A stretch of 64,000 nucleotides of DNA from Coleofasciculus sp040219735 (GTDB taxonomy: Bacteria; Cyanobacteriota; Cyanobacteriia; Cyanobacteriales; Coleofasciculaceae), in assembly GCA_040219735.1 (NCBI GenBank), contig JAVJRX010000063.1. The stretch is one strand, 5' to 3'. Both the position numbers and the translations under genes were made by a program. Positions 8,421 to 17,463 of this stretch are shown one piece after another. Every line of letters starts with the position of its first letter. Positions within the stretch are counted from its first letter, which is position 1. The notes beneath the pieces are model-generated. The model did no database searches and had not been told where the DNA came from. It saw only the letters and a program-made list of their open reading frames with translations.

Positions 8421-10541
8421 TTAGGGGAAATTGGGTCGAAAGAGTCCCAAAGCATTGTGAACCCGGGCGGCTGTGTAAGGAGAACGATCCAGAAGATGAC
8501 CCCCTAAATAGAGTCCAGTGGAACTCCCACCATCGAGATTCAGTGCATCAACGGCTCCGAGTTGCTGCATCAACTGTGCTGTTTCGGTTAAGTTGGGACC
8601 TCTACCACCGAGGCGATTGTGCATGGCGGCAATAATTAGTGTGCCATTTGCCGTGATCCCGATCGCACTCCGAATGGCGGCTTGTTGAGCAAAGGCATCA
8701 CTAAACTTTTCAGCTTGGGCATCTAGCACAATTTGGCGATTTTGCAGTAACAACGGACCAGCACCGAGGATATGAGGATAATTATTAAACTCAATCGGCA
8801 AGGTTTTCTGTTCAATCTGAACTTGTGTGCCAATCGTGAGAGTACTTACCGCAACTTTTGGATCACTGCCTCTATCTATGAGAAGATAGCCATTAACTGG
8901 AATAGGAAACGACTCCTTACCCGCTAAACCTCCGGGTAATTGAGCCGTAATCTGGTTATTTTGCACAACCGAGATCACTTCATTATCGGTTAACGGGGTG
9001 TAGATTGCGCCCCACTCTGGAGTATAGCGAGATATCCCGGCTTGCACATAACCGCTATTCAGGAACAGAATCGGAAAACGTTCTCCCTTGGCAGTGATTA
9101 AGGTTTCCTGAAGGCTGAGACGTCCAAATTTGAATTGATGCTGATCCGTCCACGCGATCGCACCTCGGTTGAGAATGGGACCAGAATACCAATATCCATC
9201 CCGGCGGATCGCACCTAATGGTAATTGATTATTGCGGTTAAAGAAGCCACCATTGATGGCGGCTGAGGCTTGCCACAACTGGGCGGTTTGGATCAGGGGG
9301 GCGGTTCCCATTTGAGTTGTGGGATTACTCCAAATCGGTTTCAGGTTGACTTGGGGATTTTTGGGATCAACCTCTAGCCACACCAAAGGAAATCGAGTAT
9401 CACCCAGGGTCACAGTCCGCTGACGCCACCAGATACCCGGCGCCCACAGAATATCTTTTTCCACCATGGCATCCGGTCGAAGTTCGATGACTAAGCGATT
9501 GGGGTTGGGTAAGCTAAAGACGTGTAACCGTAGACCATCTGGAATCGAAACGCCGATAGTGGTTTGGGTTTGATTCGTTTCAACGCGGATAATCGGTTGA
9601 TTCTCCGGCACTGCATTGTTTTTCTCATCCCCCTCAATGGGGAACGTTTTAAGTGTTGAGTGTGTAGGGGCGGGTTTTACTACTATCATTTCTTGCTTCA
9701 CCCGGATGTGACTAAACCCGCCCTGACTAAGTTTTGAGTGTTGGGTGTTGAGTGTTGAGTGATTTCCCTCATCTTCCTCATTTTCCACAGGCGGAGGCGG
9801 GGTAAACTGTTCAATCACAGACGGATTCGCGATCGCTTCTAATATAATCACCCCTTCACCGGGGCTTCTGCTCACTTGCCAAGGTGTGGGACGATCTAAA
9901 TCAAGAATCATCCTAAACCCCCACGGGTGTGCCTCTTCCCGGATACTGTCTAATCGTGCGGGTGCAGACGTTAGCGCTAATGTATCTCCTTGGGCTTGGA
10001 ATTGCCATCCCACCTGTTGGGCAAACTCTGTAATATCTAAATAGCGATAAGCATCACGATGGTGAGCCACCAGAACTAGAGGCGTACTCAGGGGATTAGA
10101 GAACCACTGCACAGGTTGTCGTGTCCAATTGCGGGTACTCAACAATTCCAGTCCGAAGAGTTGTTGGATTCCCACATCAGTGATACCCGTGCGTATAACT
10201 CCCCCAACTTGCCACTGTTTCCAGGCAAGAGGTAGTATGCGACCATTTAAGGAGAGTTTTGTCCCCCCGCCAACGACTTGAGTCGGGGTTTGAGCGAAAG
10301 TTTGCGTCTGAGGTGAGGGAGAAGCCGAGGGAGTCACGGCTTCAGCTTCTACCCATTCGCGATCGAGTTCAAGGGTTGACTGAACGACTAAACGTTGCAG
10401 AATTTCCCCCATGGTTAGACTCTCTATTACTAGGGATTTCGCAGAATTAACACGTTTAGCGGTTAAACCTAGGCATGAAGTGCAAATTGCTAAGAGTCCA
10501 ATCACAATTTTGGCTTTATTCCGTGAGAATCCCTTTGTCAT
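8421..10541 (-). CDS. Secreted phosphodiester glycosidase (NAGPA)-domain protein
   Basis: A 706-residue protein with an N-terminal hydrophobic segment (IVIGLLAICTSCLGLTA, signal anchor or signal peptide). An AMIN-like beta region follows (FRMILDLDRPTPWQVSRSPG, near 205-225), and a C-terminal NAGPA/COG4632 domain spans about 440-700. Signature motifs are AAINGGFFNRNNQLPLGAI, AIRSAIGITANGTLIIAA and the terminal LNLDGGSSTGLYLGG. The family hydrolyses phosphodiester-linked sugars or is linked to exopolysaccharide; substrate unknown. Odd: residues of about 265-295 are encoded by a tandem TTGAGTGT repeat and a dispersed palindrome, giving a low-complexity linker (NTQHSKLSQGGF...). It stands alone on the minus strand with no neighbour closer than 260 bp that shares its direction. 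Confidence 0.88.
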   Translation of the reverse strand: MTKGFSRNKAKIVIGLLAICTSCLGLTAKRVNSAKSLVIESLTMGEILQRLVVQSTLELDREWVEAEAVTPSASPSPQTQTFAQTPTQVVGGGTKLSLNGRILPLAWKQWQVGGVIRTGITDVGIQQLFGLELLSTRNWTRQPVQWFSNPLSTPLVLVAHHRDAYRYLDITEFAQQVGWQFQAQGDTLALTSAPARLDSIREEAHPWGFRMILDLDRPTPWQVSRSPGEGVIILEAIANPSVIEQFTPPPPVENEEDEGNHSTLNTQHSKLSQGGFSHIRVKQEMIVVKPAPTHSTLKTFPIEGDEKNNAVPENQPIIRVETNQTQTTIGVSIPDGLRLHVFSLPNPNRLVIELRPDAMVEKDILWAPGIWWRQRTVTLGDTRFPLVWLEVDPKNPQVNLKPIWSNPTTQMGTAPLIQTAQLWQASAAINGGFFNRNNQLPLGAIRRDGYWYSGPILNRGAIAWTDQHQFKFGRLSLQETLITAKGERFPILFLNSGYVQAGISRYTPEWGAIYTPLTDNEVISVVQNNQITAQLPGGLAGKESFPIPVNGYLLIDRGSDPKVAVSTLTIGTQVQIEQKTLPIEFNNYPHILGAGPLLLQNRQIVLDAQAEKFSDAFAQQAAIRSAIGITANGTLIIAAMHNRLGGRGPNLTETAQLMQQLGAVDALNLDGGSSTGLYLGGHLLDRSPYTAARVHNALGLFRPNFP
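9664..9765. repeat. In-frame palindromic repeat plus heptamer-like tandem repeat inside a coding region
   Basis: GTAGGGGCGGGTTTT (9664-9678) and AAACCCGCCC (9714-9723) are arms of the same family as at 57362 and 6868. Directly beyond, 9731-9765 holds a degenerate tandem of GAGTGTT units. Both are inside the phosphodiester glycosidase reading frame and do not break it. Confidence 0.75.
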
Positions 10542-11236
10542 AATCTTGGCTTTAGCGTGAGATGAATTGACGTTTAAACGTACAGATAAACTAATTTCTG
10601 TATTGTATGTATATTAGGAAAATTAGTTCAATAATTAAAGCTAAATTCTACATAATCTGTTTTGCTGTTGACAGCCATCTCGGCTCAAAGGTTCCCTGGG
10701 AATTTGCTTGTCAGTTAAAATAGTCAGTTCAAATAAAGGGTAGATGGCAGACCTGTCCAGTTTTGAGTTGATTTATAATCGAAAAAAAACGGGAGACTCA
10801 AATGACTGTAGCCACGATCGCAACACCCAAAAATGAATCCCCCCTTTTGTTTGAGGGAATGACCTGGAGAGAGTTCAAAGCCGTTGAGCAATTGTTAGAC
10901 CGCCCAGGATATCGACTTTCTTTTTTAGATGGAGTTTTGGAGATACGACGAATGCCTGGAGAACCTCACCAAACTGTTAAGGAAAGAATTGGTGCATTGT
11001 TGGAGTTTTACCTGTTGATGGCAGGATTTGACTTTACTCCAACTGGCTCAATGACGTTGGAAAGTGAAGGAGTCGCCGTCAAGCGAGAAGCCGATGAATC
11101 CTATAAACTGGCTCCGGGTCGAACCCATCTCGATCTGGCGATTGAGGTGGTGTTTACCAGTGGCGGTATCAACAAGTTGGAGATCTATAAGCGGCTGAAG
11201 ATCAAGGAAGTGTGGTTTTGGGAAGATGGGGTGTTA

Positions 11237-12422
11237 AGCTGTCATGCATTTAAACTGTGATAAGAGCATTACCCTTATTTTTCAGTTTGCGCCCCCAGTT
11301 AATAACTAGCTTGTCTTCATTTAAAAGTTGATTTAACAAAGATTCTAACTCTTCAATGGATTCAAACAGCCGATTAGCAATATATTCTTTAGCCGAATGC
11401 CAGACTAATTCAATTAAGTTATAATCTGGACTATATTCAGGTAAATATTCAAGATAAATATTTGGCATTTCAGCTTCAATTTTATTAATATACTCTTCTT
11501 TTTTGTGAAAGCTGGCGTTGTCTAATATAATAACGATTTTGGCTCCCTTTTCGGCAAAGTCTTCTCTTTTGTTTCCCGCTTCTATCCATTCATTAATTGC
11601 CTCTTCATAGAAGCCTTTTAAGACTTTGTAAAAGTTGTCTGAATTGCTTGTATCTAGAAATTCGACAAATCTCTTCTTATCTGAATGACGCATACACCCC
11701 ATGACATTGACTCTTCCCTTTCTTCGGTCTCCTCTAACTCGTTTTCGCTTTCCTTTTTTACACCAATCTTTTCTTCTAATTACCCTTAAACTAAATCCAC
11801 TTTCATCCCAAAACCATACCTGAAGACGCTCTGGACTCTCTTTCTCTATTTTTATATATGCCTCTATCTTTTCTTTAAATGCTTCTCTTTTTTGAGAGTT
11901 TCTCTTCGCTTCCAAGCTATACTTTGTCCAAAGGTAAGCGTACTTTTTTCTCTCTAATATCCTCCGAACCTGTGAGCCACTTAACTGGATTCCTGTTTTT
12001 TCTTCTAAATATTTAGCCAATCTTTGGGTTGTCCATCGACCAAATTCGTATCCGAACTCTTCGGGGCTTTTTTCGATTGTTTCGAGTAAAACATCAATAT
12101 ATTTATCTGTGGCTTTATGATGGTTTCCTGACATTCTTTTATCTCTGAGACTTTCCAAGTTATCTGGGTCTCCATGAACGCACCAATAGCACACCTTGTT
12201 TTGGGAGCAACCAATAAACTCGGCGATTTCTTGTTGGGTCTTGCTATCATTCAGCAATAATAGTATTAGGATTCTTTCTCTAATATCTGCATTATTCTCG
12301 GTTTTTAGAGCAATTTGTAATTTTTCTTTTTGAGCGGGTTTCAAATAATCTTTGGCTGGCATATTTTTTTTGTTCTTCGGATTTCCTATTTTAATTATAC
12401 CCTATTTAAATGCCGAACAGCT
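11237..12422 (-). mobile_element. IS630-family insertion sequence, 1186 bp
   Basis: Terminal inverted repeats start AGCTGTCATGCATTTAAA on the left and AGCTGTTCGGCATTTAAA on the right (reverse complement). The element is flanked by a TA dinucleotide on each side (11235-11236 and 12423-12424), the target duplication typical of IS630/Tc1-mariner. The single transposase gene fills it. The transposase frame is intact and the host gene ends still match perfectly, which suggests a recent insertion. Confidence 0.93.
11250..12362 (-). CDS. IS630-family transposase
   Basis: A 370-residue DDE transposase. The N-terminal helix-turn-helix region includes TQQEIAEFIGCSQNKVCYW, and the DDE domain shows WFWDESGFSL (first Asp), VIILDNASFHK (second Asp) and LPEYSPDYNLIELVW (Glu). 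The length is normal for a one-frame IS630 enzyme and no frameshift is needed. The gene is A+T- and lysine-rich compared with its neighbours. It inserts at TA dinucleotides, in agreement with the flanks seen here. Confidence 0.95.
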   Translation of the reverse strand: MPAKDYLKPAQKEKLQIALKTENNADIRERILILLLLNDSKTQQEIAEFIGCSQNKVCYWCVHGDPDNLESLRDKRMSGNHHKATDKYIDVLLETIEKSPEEFGYEFGRWTTQRLAKYLEEKTGIQLSGSQVRRILERKKYAYLWTKYSLEAKRNSQKREAFKEKIEAYIKIEKESPERLQVWFWDESGFSLRVIRRKDWCKKGKRKRVRGDRRKGRVNVMGCMRHSDKKRFVEFLDTSNSDNFYKVLKGFYEEAINEWIEAGNKREDFAEKGAKIVIILDNASFHKKEEYINKIEAEMPNIYLEYLPEYSPDYNLIELVWHSAKEYIANRLFESIEELESLLNQLLNEDKLVINWGRKLKNKGNALITV

Positions 12423-12588
12423 TAGAGCTTTATCACCTGCGAGGAGAGGGGAAGACACTTGACTATGAACAGATTAAGAGTAGTGAGGAAGTGAAAGGGA
12501 TTGATCTAGATTTGTTATTACGTTGCATCAATATGGTGAATCATGTAGATGCTATTAAAACATTTCAAAAGGCGCTGCAAAACTAATG

Positions 12589-12631
12589 TTTTATGGTATA
12601 TTGTTATCATGGGAAAATGTGTGCGCCTGTA
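12589..12631 (+). repeat. Dispersed element copy A (TGGTATA...GTGGGAAAATG type)
   Basis: TTTTATGGTATA followed 10 nt later by ATGGGAAAATGTG and GCGCCTGTAG. Near-identical text occurs at 37577-37619 and 44929-44970. It begins 2 nt after the stop of the split Uma2 gene. TGGTATA resembles an extended -10 box. The remaining 12632-12926 holds HIP1 octamers and no gene. Confidence 0.7.
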
Positions 12632-12926
12632 GCTATAGAATTCGCGATCGCACAGGTTGAATCAGTCGCATCGGCTACAGGAAAGTGTTGCAGGATTTTA
12701 GCGATCGCGTGAGACCATGAAGCGGGCAAGCACAACAGGTTTAAACAGAACCCAAGCCCGATCGCATAGAGATACATTACCTTTTGCTGGGCTAAATTTC
12801 TTGGTGACAGGCTTCCCCGAGAGTGGATGAATTACTCTACATTGATCAATTGTTCAATGTCCTTAAATCAGGGAAAAATGTTATGATTTAAGTATCTTCA
12901 TTAAATTCGTACCGTTTAACTCAAAA

Positions 12927-13133
12927 ATGTCAAAGGAAAATATAGCCACTGTCATTAAAATTTTAGAATCTCTCCCTGATGCACAGCAGGAGCGAATTAT
13001 TGAACATTTACGGGACTATATTGCTGATATTGAAGATGAATTAAAGTGGGAGCAATCTTTTCGGAAAACACAAAATAAGTTAGTAGAAGCAGCGAAACTG
13101 GCGAAACAACAAATTGCTCAAGGACAGGGGCTT
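12927..13133 (+). pseudogene. Antitoxin-like gene of a RelE-type pair, 3' end deleted
   Basis: About 69 residues starting MSKENIATVIKILESLPDAQ and running through IIEHLRDYIADIEDELKWEQ to KLAKQQIAQGQ. This is the form of small cyanobacterial antitoxins that precede RelE/ParE-type toxins. The usual short tail is missing: the text passes straight into toxin-coding sequence in a different frame, and the open frame then runs into the IS701 element (stop at 13244). Antitoxin assignment is inference from the sequence style and the toxin remnant next to it. Confidence 0.6.
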
Positions 13134-13164
13134 TTCATCCCTCTTTACACTTTAAATGTATTAA

Positions 13165-14525
13165 CGGGACTTAAACAAAAATCAACGCCAAATAAAGCCC
13201 AAACTGGCTTTATAAGCGACAAATACGTCCCTATTTTCGTTTAACCAAGCGATAAAAGCACTTGACATTGCTGTACGAAATGCTTCTAAAGCATCAGTAA
13301 AACTCCTCAAAGGTTTATTTGCCCATTGCCTTCGGAGTCCTCCTGTTAACTTCTGCCACAAGATAAAGCTATAGGCACAAAATACTAATATAAAATGGCG
13401 TTCTAAGCTGGTTTTTACTCGAACTTGATATTCCTTTAGACCTAACCAGCCCTTCGCTTCTCTATAAAATACCTCTACCCAATTTCTTTGAGAATAAGTT
13501 TTAGCGACCCATTCTTCTGTTACTTTTTCCTTTTCTACGTTAGTGATTAAATAGTCAATATCTGTCGCCTTTTCAAAACAATTTGCATTCATGACGATAG
13601 CAAATGTTTTGTAGTGTTCTTGACGACCTGTACGAGCCTCAACTATTGCTACCCAAACGGTTTTCGGTTTATCTAGATTTAAATTTACTGGCTTGAAAGC
13701 CTCTGATGGTAAGCTTTTTGCTATTTCATCTAATCGAATACCTTCACAATTTTCACGCTCAAGTCTTCTGTACACTTTCCGGTTTTTCGCTACACCTCCG
13801 ATATACTTCAACTTTTTTTCTTCTAATTGCTGCAAGAAACCTTTATTGTTTCCATAGCCGGAATCTATTAAGACAATTCCTGGTCGATATCCTCGCGATA
13901 AAGTTTTTTCTATTAACTCCATCGCCAGTTCAGGTTTTTTCTTAAATTCTTTGTCTTCTTTTCCCTCTGGCAACGAACTGGCTGGTTGATATAATTCTAT
14001 ATCTAATGGTAAATTCTTTTTCCCATCATACAAATGAGTTGTTACTGTAACTACACCATTATCTGTTTTTCCGATTTCTCCAATATACTGTCGTCCTACT
14101 CCCGCCGTGAAGTTTCCACTTTTTCGGTGTCCTGTATCATCGACAATTAGCGCAAATCCTCTACTAATTCGGCTTTGAGAACATTTGTTCATTACTGAAA
14201 GACGCACTTCATTTACTTCACTCGCTTTCCAAGGCGCTTCTGTTATGAAGTGATGCAACCGATTATAAACTATTTTTATATTGTTTTCGGCTATTTGAGA
14301 TAGGTTTTTCCTCTCACTTTCTCCTAACAATCCTCCTAAATAATTTCTAAATTCTCTTTTTTGGGCTTTGGTTTTAAAGCAATGGTCAAATCTTTGACAC
14401 CATTTATCAAAGCAATTAGGCATCGCTGCTGGATGAGTCTCTTTCATGTCAAGTCCAGAAAACGTGAAAGACTTGCTACAAATACATTATAACCTGTTTT
14501 AGTTCTTTTTTTCGTTCAAGTCCCA
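13165..14525 (-). mobile_element. IS701-family insertion sequence, about 1361 bp
   Basis: Terminal inverted repeats CGGGACTTAAACAAAAA (left) and TGGGACTTGAACGAAAAA (right, reverse complement). TTAA occurs on both sides (13161-13164 and 14526-14529), fitting the 4-bp target duplication of this family; a 5-bp ATTAA reading shifts the right end by one base. One intact transposase gene is inside. Confidence 0.88.
13182..14447 (-). CDS. IS701-family transposase
   Basis: A 421-residue DDE transposase with the family blocks ALIVDDTGHRKSGNFTAGVG, RQYIGEIGKTDNGVVTVT, IVLIDSGYGNN and the C-terminal YSQRNWVEVFYREAKGWLGL carrying the catalytic Glu. The length and continuity suggest an active enzyme. It fills the element on the minus strand. 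Composition is A+T-rich and lysine-rich compared with the host genes, as in the IS630 element 1 kb away. Confidence 0.94.
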   Translation of the reverse strand: MKETHPAAMPNCFDKWCQRFDHCFKTKAQKREFRNYLGGLLGESERKNLSQIAENNIKIVYNRLHHFITEAPWKASEVNEVRLSVMNKCSQSRISRGFALIVDDTGHRKSGNFTAGVGRQYIGEIGKTDNGVVTVTTHLYDGKKNLPLDIELYQPASSLPEGKEDKEFKKKPELAMELIEKTLSRGYRPGIVLIDSGYGNNKGFLQQLEEKKLKYIGGVAKNRKVYRRLERENCEGIRLDEIAKSLPSEAFKPVNLNLDKPKTVWVAIVEARTGRQEHYKTFAIVMNANCFEKATDIDYLITNVEKEKVTEEWVAKTYSQRNWVEVFYREAKGWLGLKEYQVRVKTSLERHFILVFCAYSFILWQKLTGGLRRQWANKPLRSFTDALEAFRTAMSSAFIAWLNENRDVFVAYKASLGFIWR

Positions 14526-14771
14526 TTAATCGCGATCAAGATATTTGGTCAGTGAGAATTACCCGAAATTACCGAGCTATTGGAATTTTACAAGAATTTT
14601 ACAAAAGGATACAGTAACCTGGTTTTGGATTGGGAGTCATGATAACTATGAACAGTTTTTTGGGTAAAATTGGAAGCGAGTTGCGCGATCGCACCCATAA
14701 AAATGCCGAATGTCCTACTATCATGAGAGAATAATAGGAATTCCCCTCCTAATAAAAGTCCCCCAAACATC

Positions 14772-17411
14772 ATGGTAGATTGCCGCAACATCGCTATTGC
14801 CCTTCTCCCCCTGCTGGGACTAACTACCCTTGCGCCCCAAACCCTTGCCCAATCTATCACGCCAGCCGCTGATGGCACGGGTACAATGATTCAACAGGAG
14901 GGTAATACCTACACGATTACGGGGGGTACACAAGTTGACTCTAAGGTATTCCACTCCTTTGGGGAACTCGGACTTTCGCCTAACGAAATTGCCAACTTTC
15001 TCTCCAATCCGACTATCCAAACCATTTTCGGGCGAGTTACTGGGGGAAACCCTTCGATTATCCAAGGGTTACTCCAAGTCACCGGGGGCAATAGTAACCT
15101 ACTGCTGATGAACCCCGCCGGGATTGTGTTTACTCAAGGGGCAAGTTTTAACATTCCTGGCAGTTTAACGGTTACCACTGCTGATGCTATTGGTTTTGAG
15201 AGTGGCTTCTTTCCGGCGACAGGCAATGTTAACTATCAAAATCTGGTTGGTGCGCCGAATACATTTGTTTTTACGGGTAATAATGGCAGTATTGTCAATG
15301 CGGCTGAACTTGACTTTAACCAAGGAAACTTGGCTTTAATCGGGAGTAGTGTCATTAATACCGGAACCCTCAGCACCGCCAACGGGACAATTACGGTTAC
15401 GGCTGTACCCGAAAATAGAACGGTGAGGATTAATCAAGCGGGGATGGTGTTGGGCTTAGAAATTAGTCCGGCTGATTTGGAGAGTGGTATTCAGGCGACA
15501 GACTTAGCGAGGTTACTCACGGGTTCCAATCTTCAAGACGACACAGGAATCAGTGTTGATGCCAACGATGAACTCAGGTTAACAGATACCAATCATCCCC
15601 TAGATACGGCGGGTAATGTGACAATTGCGGGTCAGGTTGAAGGCAATCAAGTCCATCTGGCGGCGGCGAATCAGGTTAACCCCATTGGCAACCCCGAAAC
15701 CCTTATTCGCACGAATAACGGGGAATACAGCGCCCCTACTGTTACTCGGTTTGCCGCTAATCCAACGGATGCTAACAGCTACATTTTCCTAGATGCAACT
15801 GTCCCTGACTACAGTAATTTACTCTTCGGGGGTGAGGCGGGAACGACGACGGTGGTGGTTACGCCGAATGAAAATGGGATTGAGACGATTACTCAAACCC
15901 TAACCACACCTGGACTGAGTTTAGTCGATGCGCTGCATATTGTTTCCGAAGGGAGTGAGGGGAATTTCTGGTTAGGGAATGCTTTTGTAGATAGTAACAC
16001 GATCGGTCAATATCAACCTCAAATTGCGACGTGGAATCAGGGATTGAATGTAGGGGCAGATATTTTACTCTATGCCTGTTTTGTGGCATTGGGGAGTAGT
16101 GGTGACGCTTTGCTGAATACCCTGGCACGTTACACGGGGGTAGATGTGGCGGGTTCTACGAATCTGACTGGGTTCGGGGGAGATTGGCAGTTAGAACGGA
16201 GTGTGGGGGAGATTGAGGCGACTGCACCGTTTGAGGGGAATGTGTTGGCAAATTATGGGGATACGTTACAGGTATTTACAACTACGAATGGGAATGATGC
16301 TGGGATAGGTTCACTGCGACAAGCGCTTCTGGATGCTAATGCTGTTGATGGAGATGATCAGATTCGCTTTATACCTGGGTTAACTGAAGTAACGCTGACA
16401 TCCGATGAGTTATCTATTGATACCAGGAATGGGGATTTGATAATTGATGGTAATTCCGGTGGTGCGAGTAATGTCATTGTTGAACGCCGTGCTGTCACCG
16501 ATATTCGCATTCCTCGCCCTTACCTCCCCGCCGCACAACAGCTTTATCAATGGTTAGTTGCTCCCATTGAAGCGGAGTTAAATACCCACCAAATTGATAC
16601 CATTTCCCTTCTCGTCGATAGTGGCTTACGTTCCCTACCCATGGCAGTACTGCATGATGGGGAGCAATTTCTCTTGGAGAAATACAATGTTAATTTAATG
16701 CCCAGTATCTCCTTAACCGATACGCGCTATGTGGATGTAAAGAATCTGGCAGTATTGGCGATGGGGGCATCTGAATTTACCGATCAAAATCCCTTACCTG
16801 CCGTTCCGGTAGAGTTAGCAACAATTACTGAGAAACTCTGGCAGGGTCAATCGTTTCTCAATTCCACCTTTACGCTCCAACAACTGAAAGCCGCTCGGAA
16901 TCAAACCCCCTTTGGCATTCTGCATCTAGCCACCCATGGTGAATTTAAATCAGGGAAACCTGAAAACTCTTATATTCAGTTTTGGCAGACCAAGTTAGCC
17001 CTTGACCAAATCCGAGAACTGGGATTAAATAACCCCCCAGTGGAACTAATGGTATTAAGCGCCTGTCGCACCGCTTTAGGAGATGAAGAGGCGGAGTTAG
17101 GATTTACCGGATTAGCGGTACAAGCTGGGGTTAAATCTGCCTTGGGAAGTCTCTGGTACGTGAGTGATGAAGCCACATTGGGATTAATGACAACTTTTTA
17201 TTCCCAATTAAAACAAGTGCCGATTAAAGCTGAAGCATTACGACAAACACAGTTAGCGATGATTCGGGGTGAAGTGCGACTTGAAAAGGGTCAACTGATT
17301 ACGCCGAATCGTACCATTCCTTTACCGCCCCAGTTGGCTGAATTACCAGATAAAGAACTAACTCATCCTTATTATTGGAGTGCATTTACGTTAGTAGGAA
17401 GTCCTTGGTAA
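14772..17411 (+). CDS. Secreted TPS (filamentous haemagglutinin N-terminal)-DUF4347-CHAT chimera
   Basis: An 879-residue protein. Residues 1-26 form a signal peptide (IAIALLPLLGLTTLAPQTLAQ partly quoted). Residues about 30-160 match the two-partner-secretion domain (NPSIIQGLLQVTGGNSNLLL, MNPAGIVFTQGASF). About 380-490 resembles the C-terminal half of DUF4347 (LSLVDALHIVSEGSEGNFWL, ILLYACFVALGSSGD). About 500-575 is a beta-helix start (GSLRQALLDANAVDGDD). From about 590 to the end comes a CHAT caspase-like domain with the His of ILHLATHGEF (about 722) and the Cys of LSACRTALG (about 765). The switch from beta-helix to CHAT at VIVERRAVTDIRIPRP is abrupt, suggesting fusion by deletion. CHAT domains are cysteine-protease-like; substrate and localisation are unknown. 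Confidence 0.85.
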   Translation: MVDCRNIAIALLPLLGLTTLAPQTLAQSITPAADGTGTMIQQEGNTYTITGGTQVDSKVFHSFGELGLSPNEIANFLSNPTIQTIFGRVTGGNPSIIQGLLQVTGGNSNLLLMNPAGIVFTQGASFNIPGSLTVTTADAIGFESGFFPATGNVNYQNLVGAPNTFVFTGNNGSIVNAAELDFNQGNLALIGSSVINTGTLSTANGTITVTAVPENRTVRINQAGMVLGLEISPADLESGIQATDLARLLTGSNLQDDTGISVDANDELRLTDTNHPLDTAGNVTIAGQVEGNQVHLAAANQVNPIGNPETLIRTNNGEYSAPTVTRFAANPTDANSYIFLDATVPDYSNLLFGGEAGTTTVVVTPNENGIETITQTLTTPGLSLVDALHIVSEGSEGNFWLGNAFVDSNTIGQYQPQIATWNQGLNVGADILLYACFVALGSSGDALLNTLARYTGVDVAGSTNLTGFGGDWQLERSVGEIEATAPFEGNVLANYGDTLQVFTTTNGNDAGIGSLRQALLDANAVDGDDQIRFIPGLTEVTLTSDELSIDTRNGDLIIDGNSGGASNVIVERRAVTDIRIPRPYLPAAQQLYQWLVAPIEAELNTHQIDTISLLVDSGLRSLPMAVLHDGEQFLLEKYNVNLMPSISLTDTRYVDVKNLAVLAMGASEFTDQNPLPAVPVELATITEKLWQGQSFLNSTFTLQQLKAARNQTPFGILHLATHGEFKSGKPENSYIQFWQTKLALDQIRELGLNNPPVELMVLSACRTALGDEEAELGFTGLAVQAGVKSALGSLWYVSDEATLGLMTTFYSQLKQVPIKAEALRQTQLAMIRGEVRLEKGQLITPNRTIPLPPQLAELPDKELTHPYYWSAFTLVGSPW

Positions 17412-17463
17412 AACAGGCGATGGCTACATTGAAACGAGACAAAGCTATCTTAACCTTATAAAT

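Larger units (their letters stand above)
10802..12586 (+). pseudogene. Uma2-family (PD-(D/E)XK fold) gene interrupted by IS630
   Basis: The left part (10802-11236, 145 codons) starts MTVATIATPKNESPLLFEGM after a GGGAG ribosome site and contains the Uma2 core HLDLAIEVVFTSGGINKLEIYKRL and VWFWEDGVL. The right part (12425-12586, 53 residues) continues ELYHLRGEGKTLDYEQIKSS and ends LLLRCINMVNHVDAIKTF plus a short tail. Joining the two at the single TA target (tta|gag) gives a clean 198-residue protein, the usual length for the family. Uma2/DUF820 proteins are abundant in cyanobacteria, with a nuclease fold and unknown cellular role. As it stands the gene is split; the left part reads eight codons into the element before a stop. 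Confidence 0.93.
13134..14667 (+). pseudogene. RelE/ParE-type toxin remnant split by IS701
   Basis: Reading the toxin frame across the insertion gives HPSLHFKC|INRDQDIWSVRITRNYRAIGI, the central strands of a RelE-family toxin. After a small duplication (TTTTACAAGAATTTTACA) that shifts the frame comes DTVTWFWIGSHDNYEQFFG and a stop at 14667. The first half of the toxin is missing, fused by deletion to the antitoxin. The IS lies at 13165-14525 inside the remnant. Non-functional. Confidence 0.75.
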
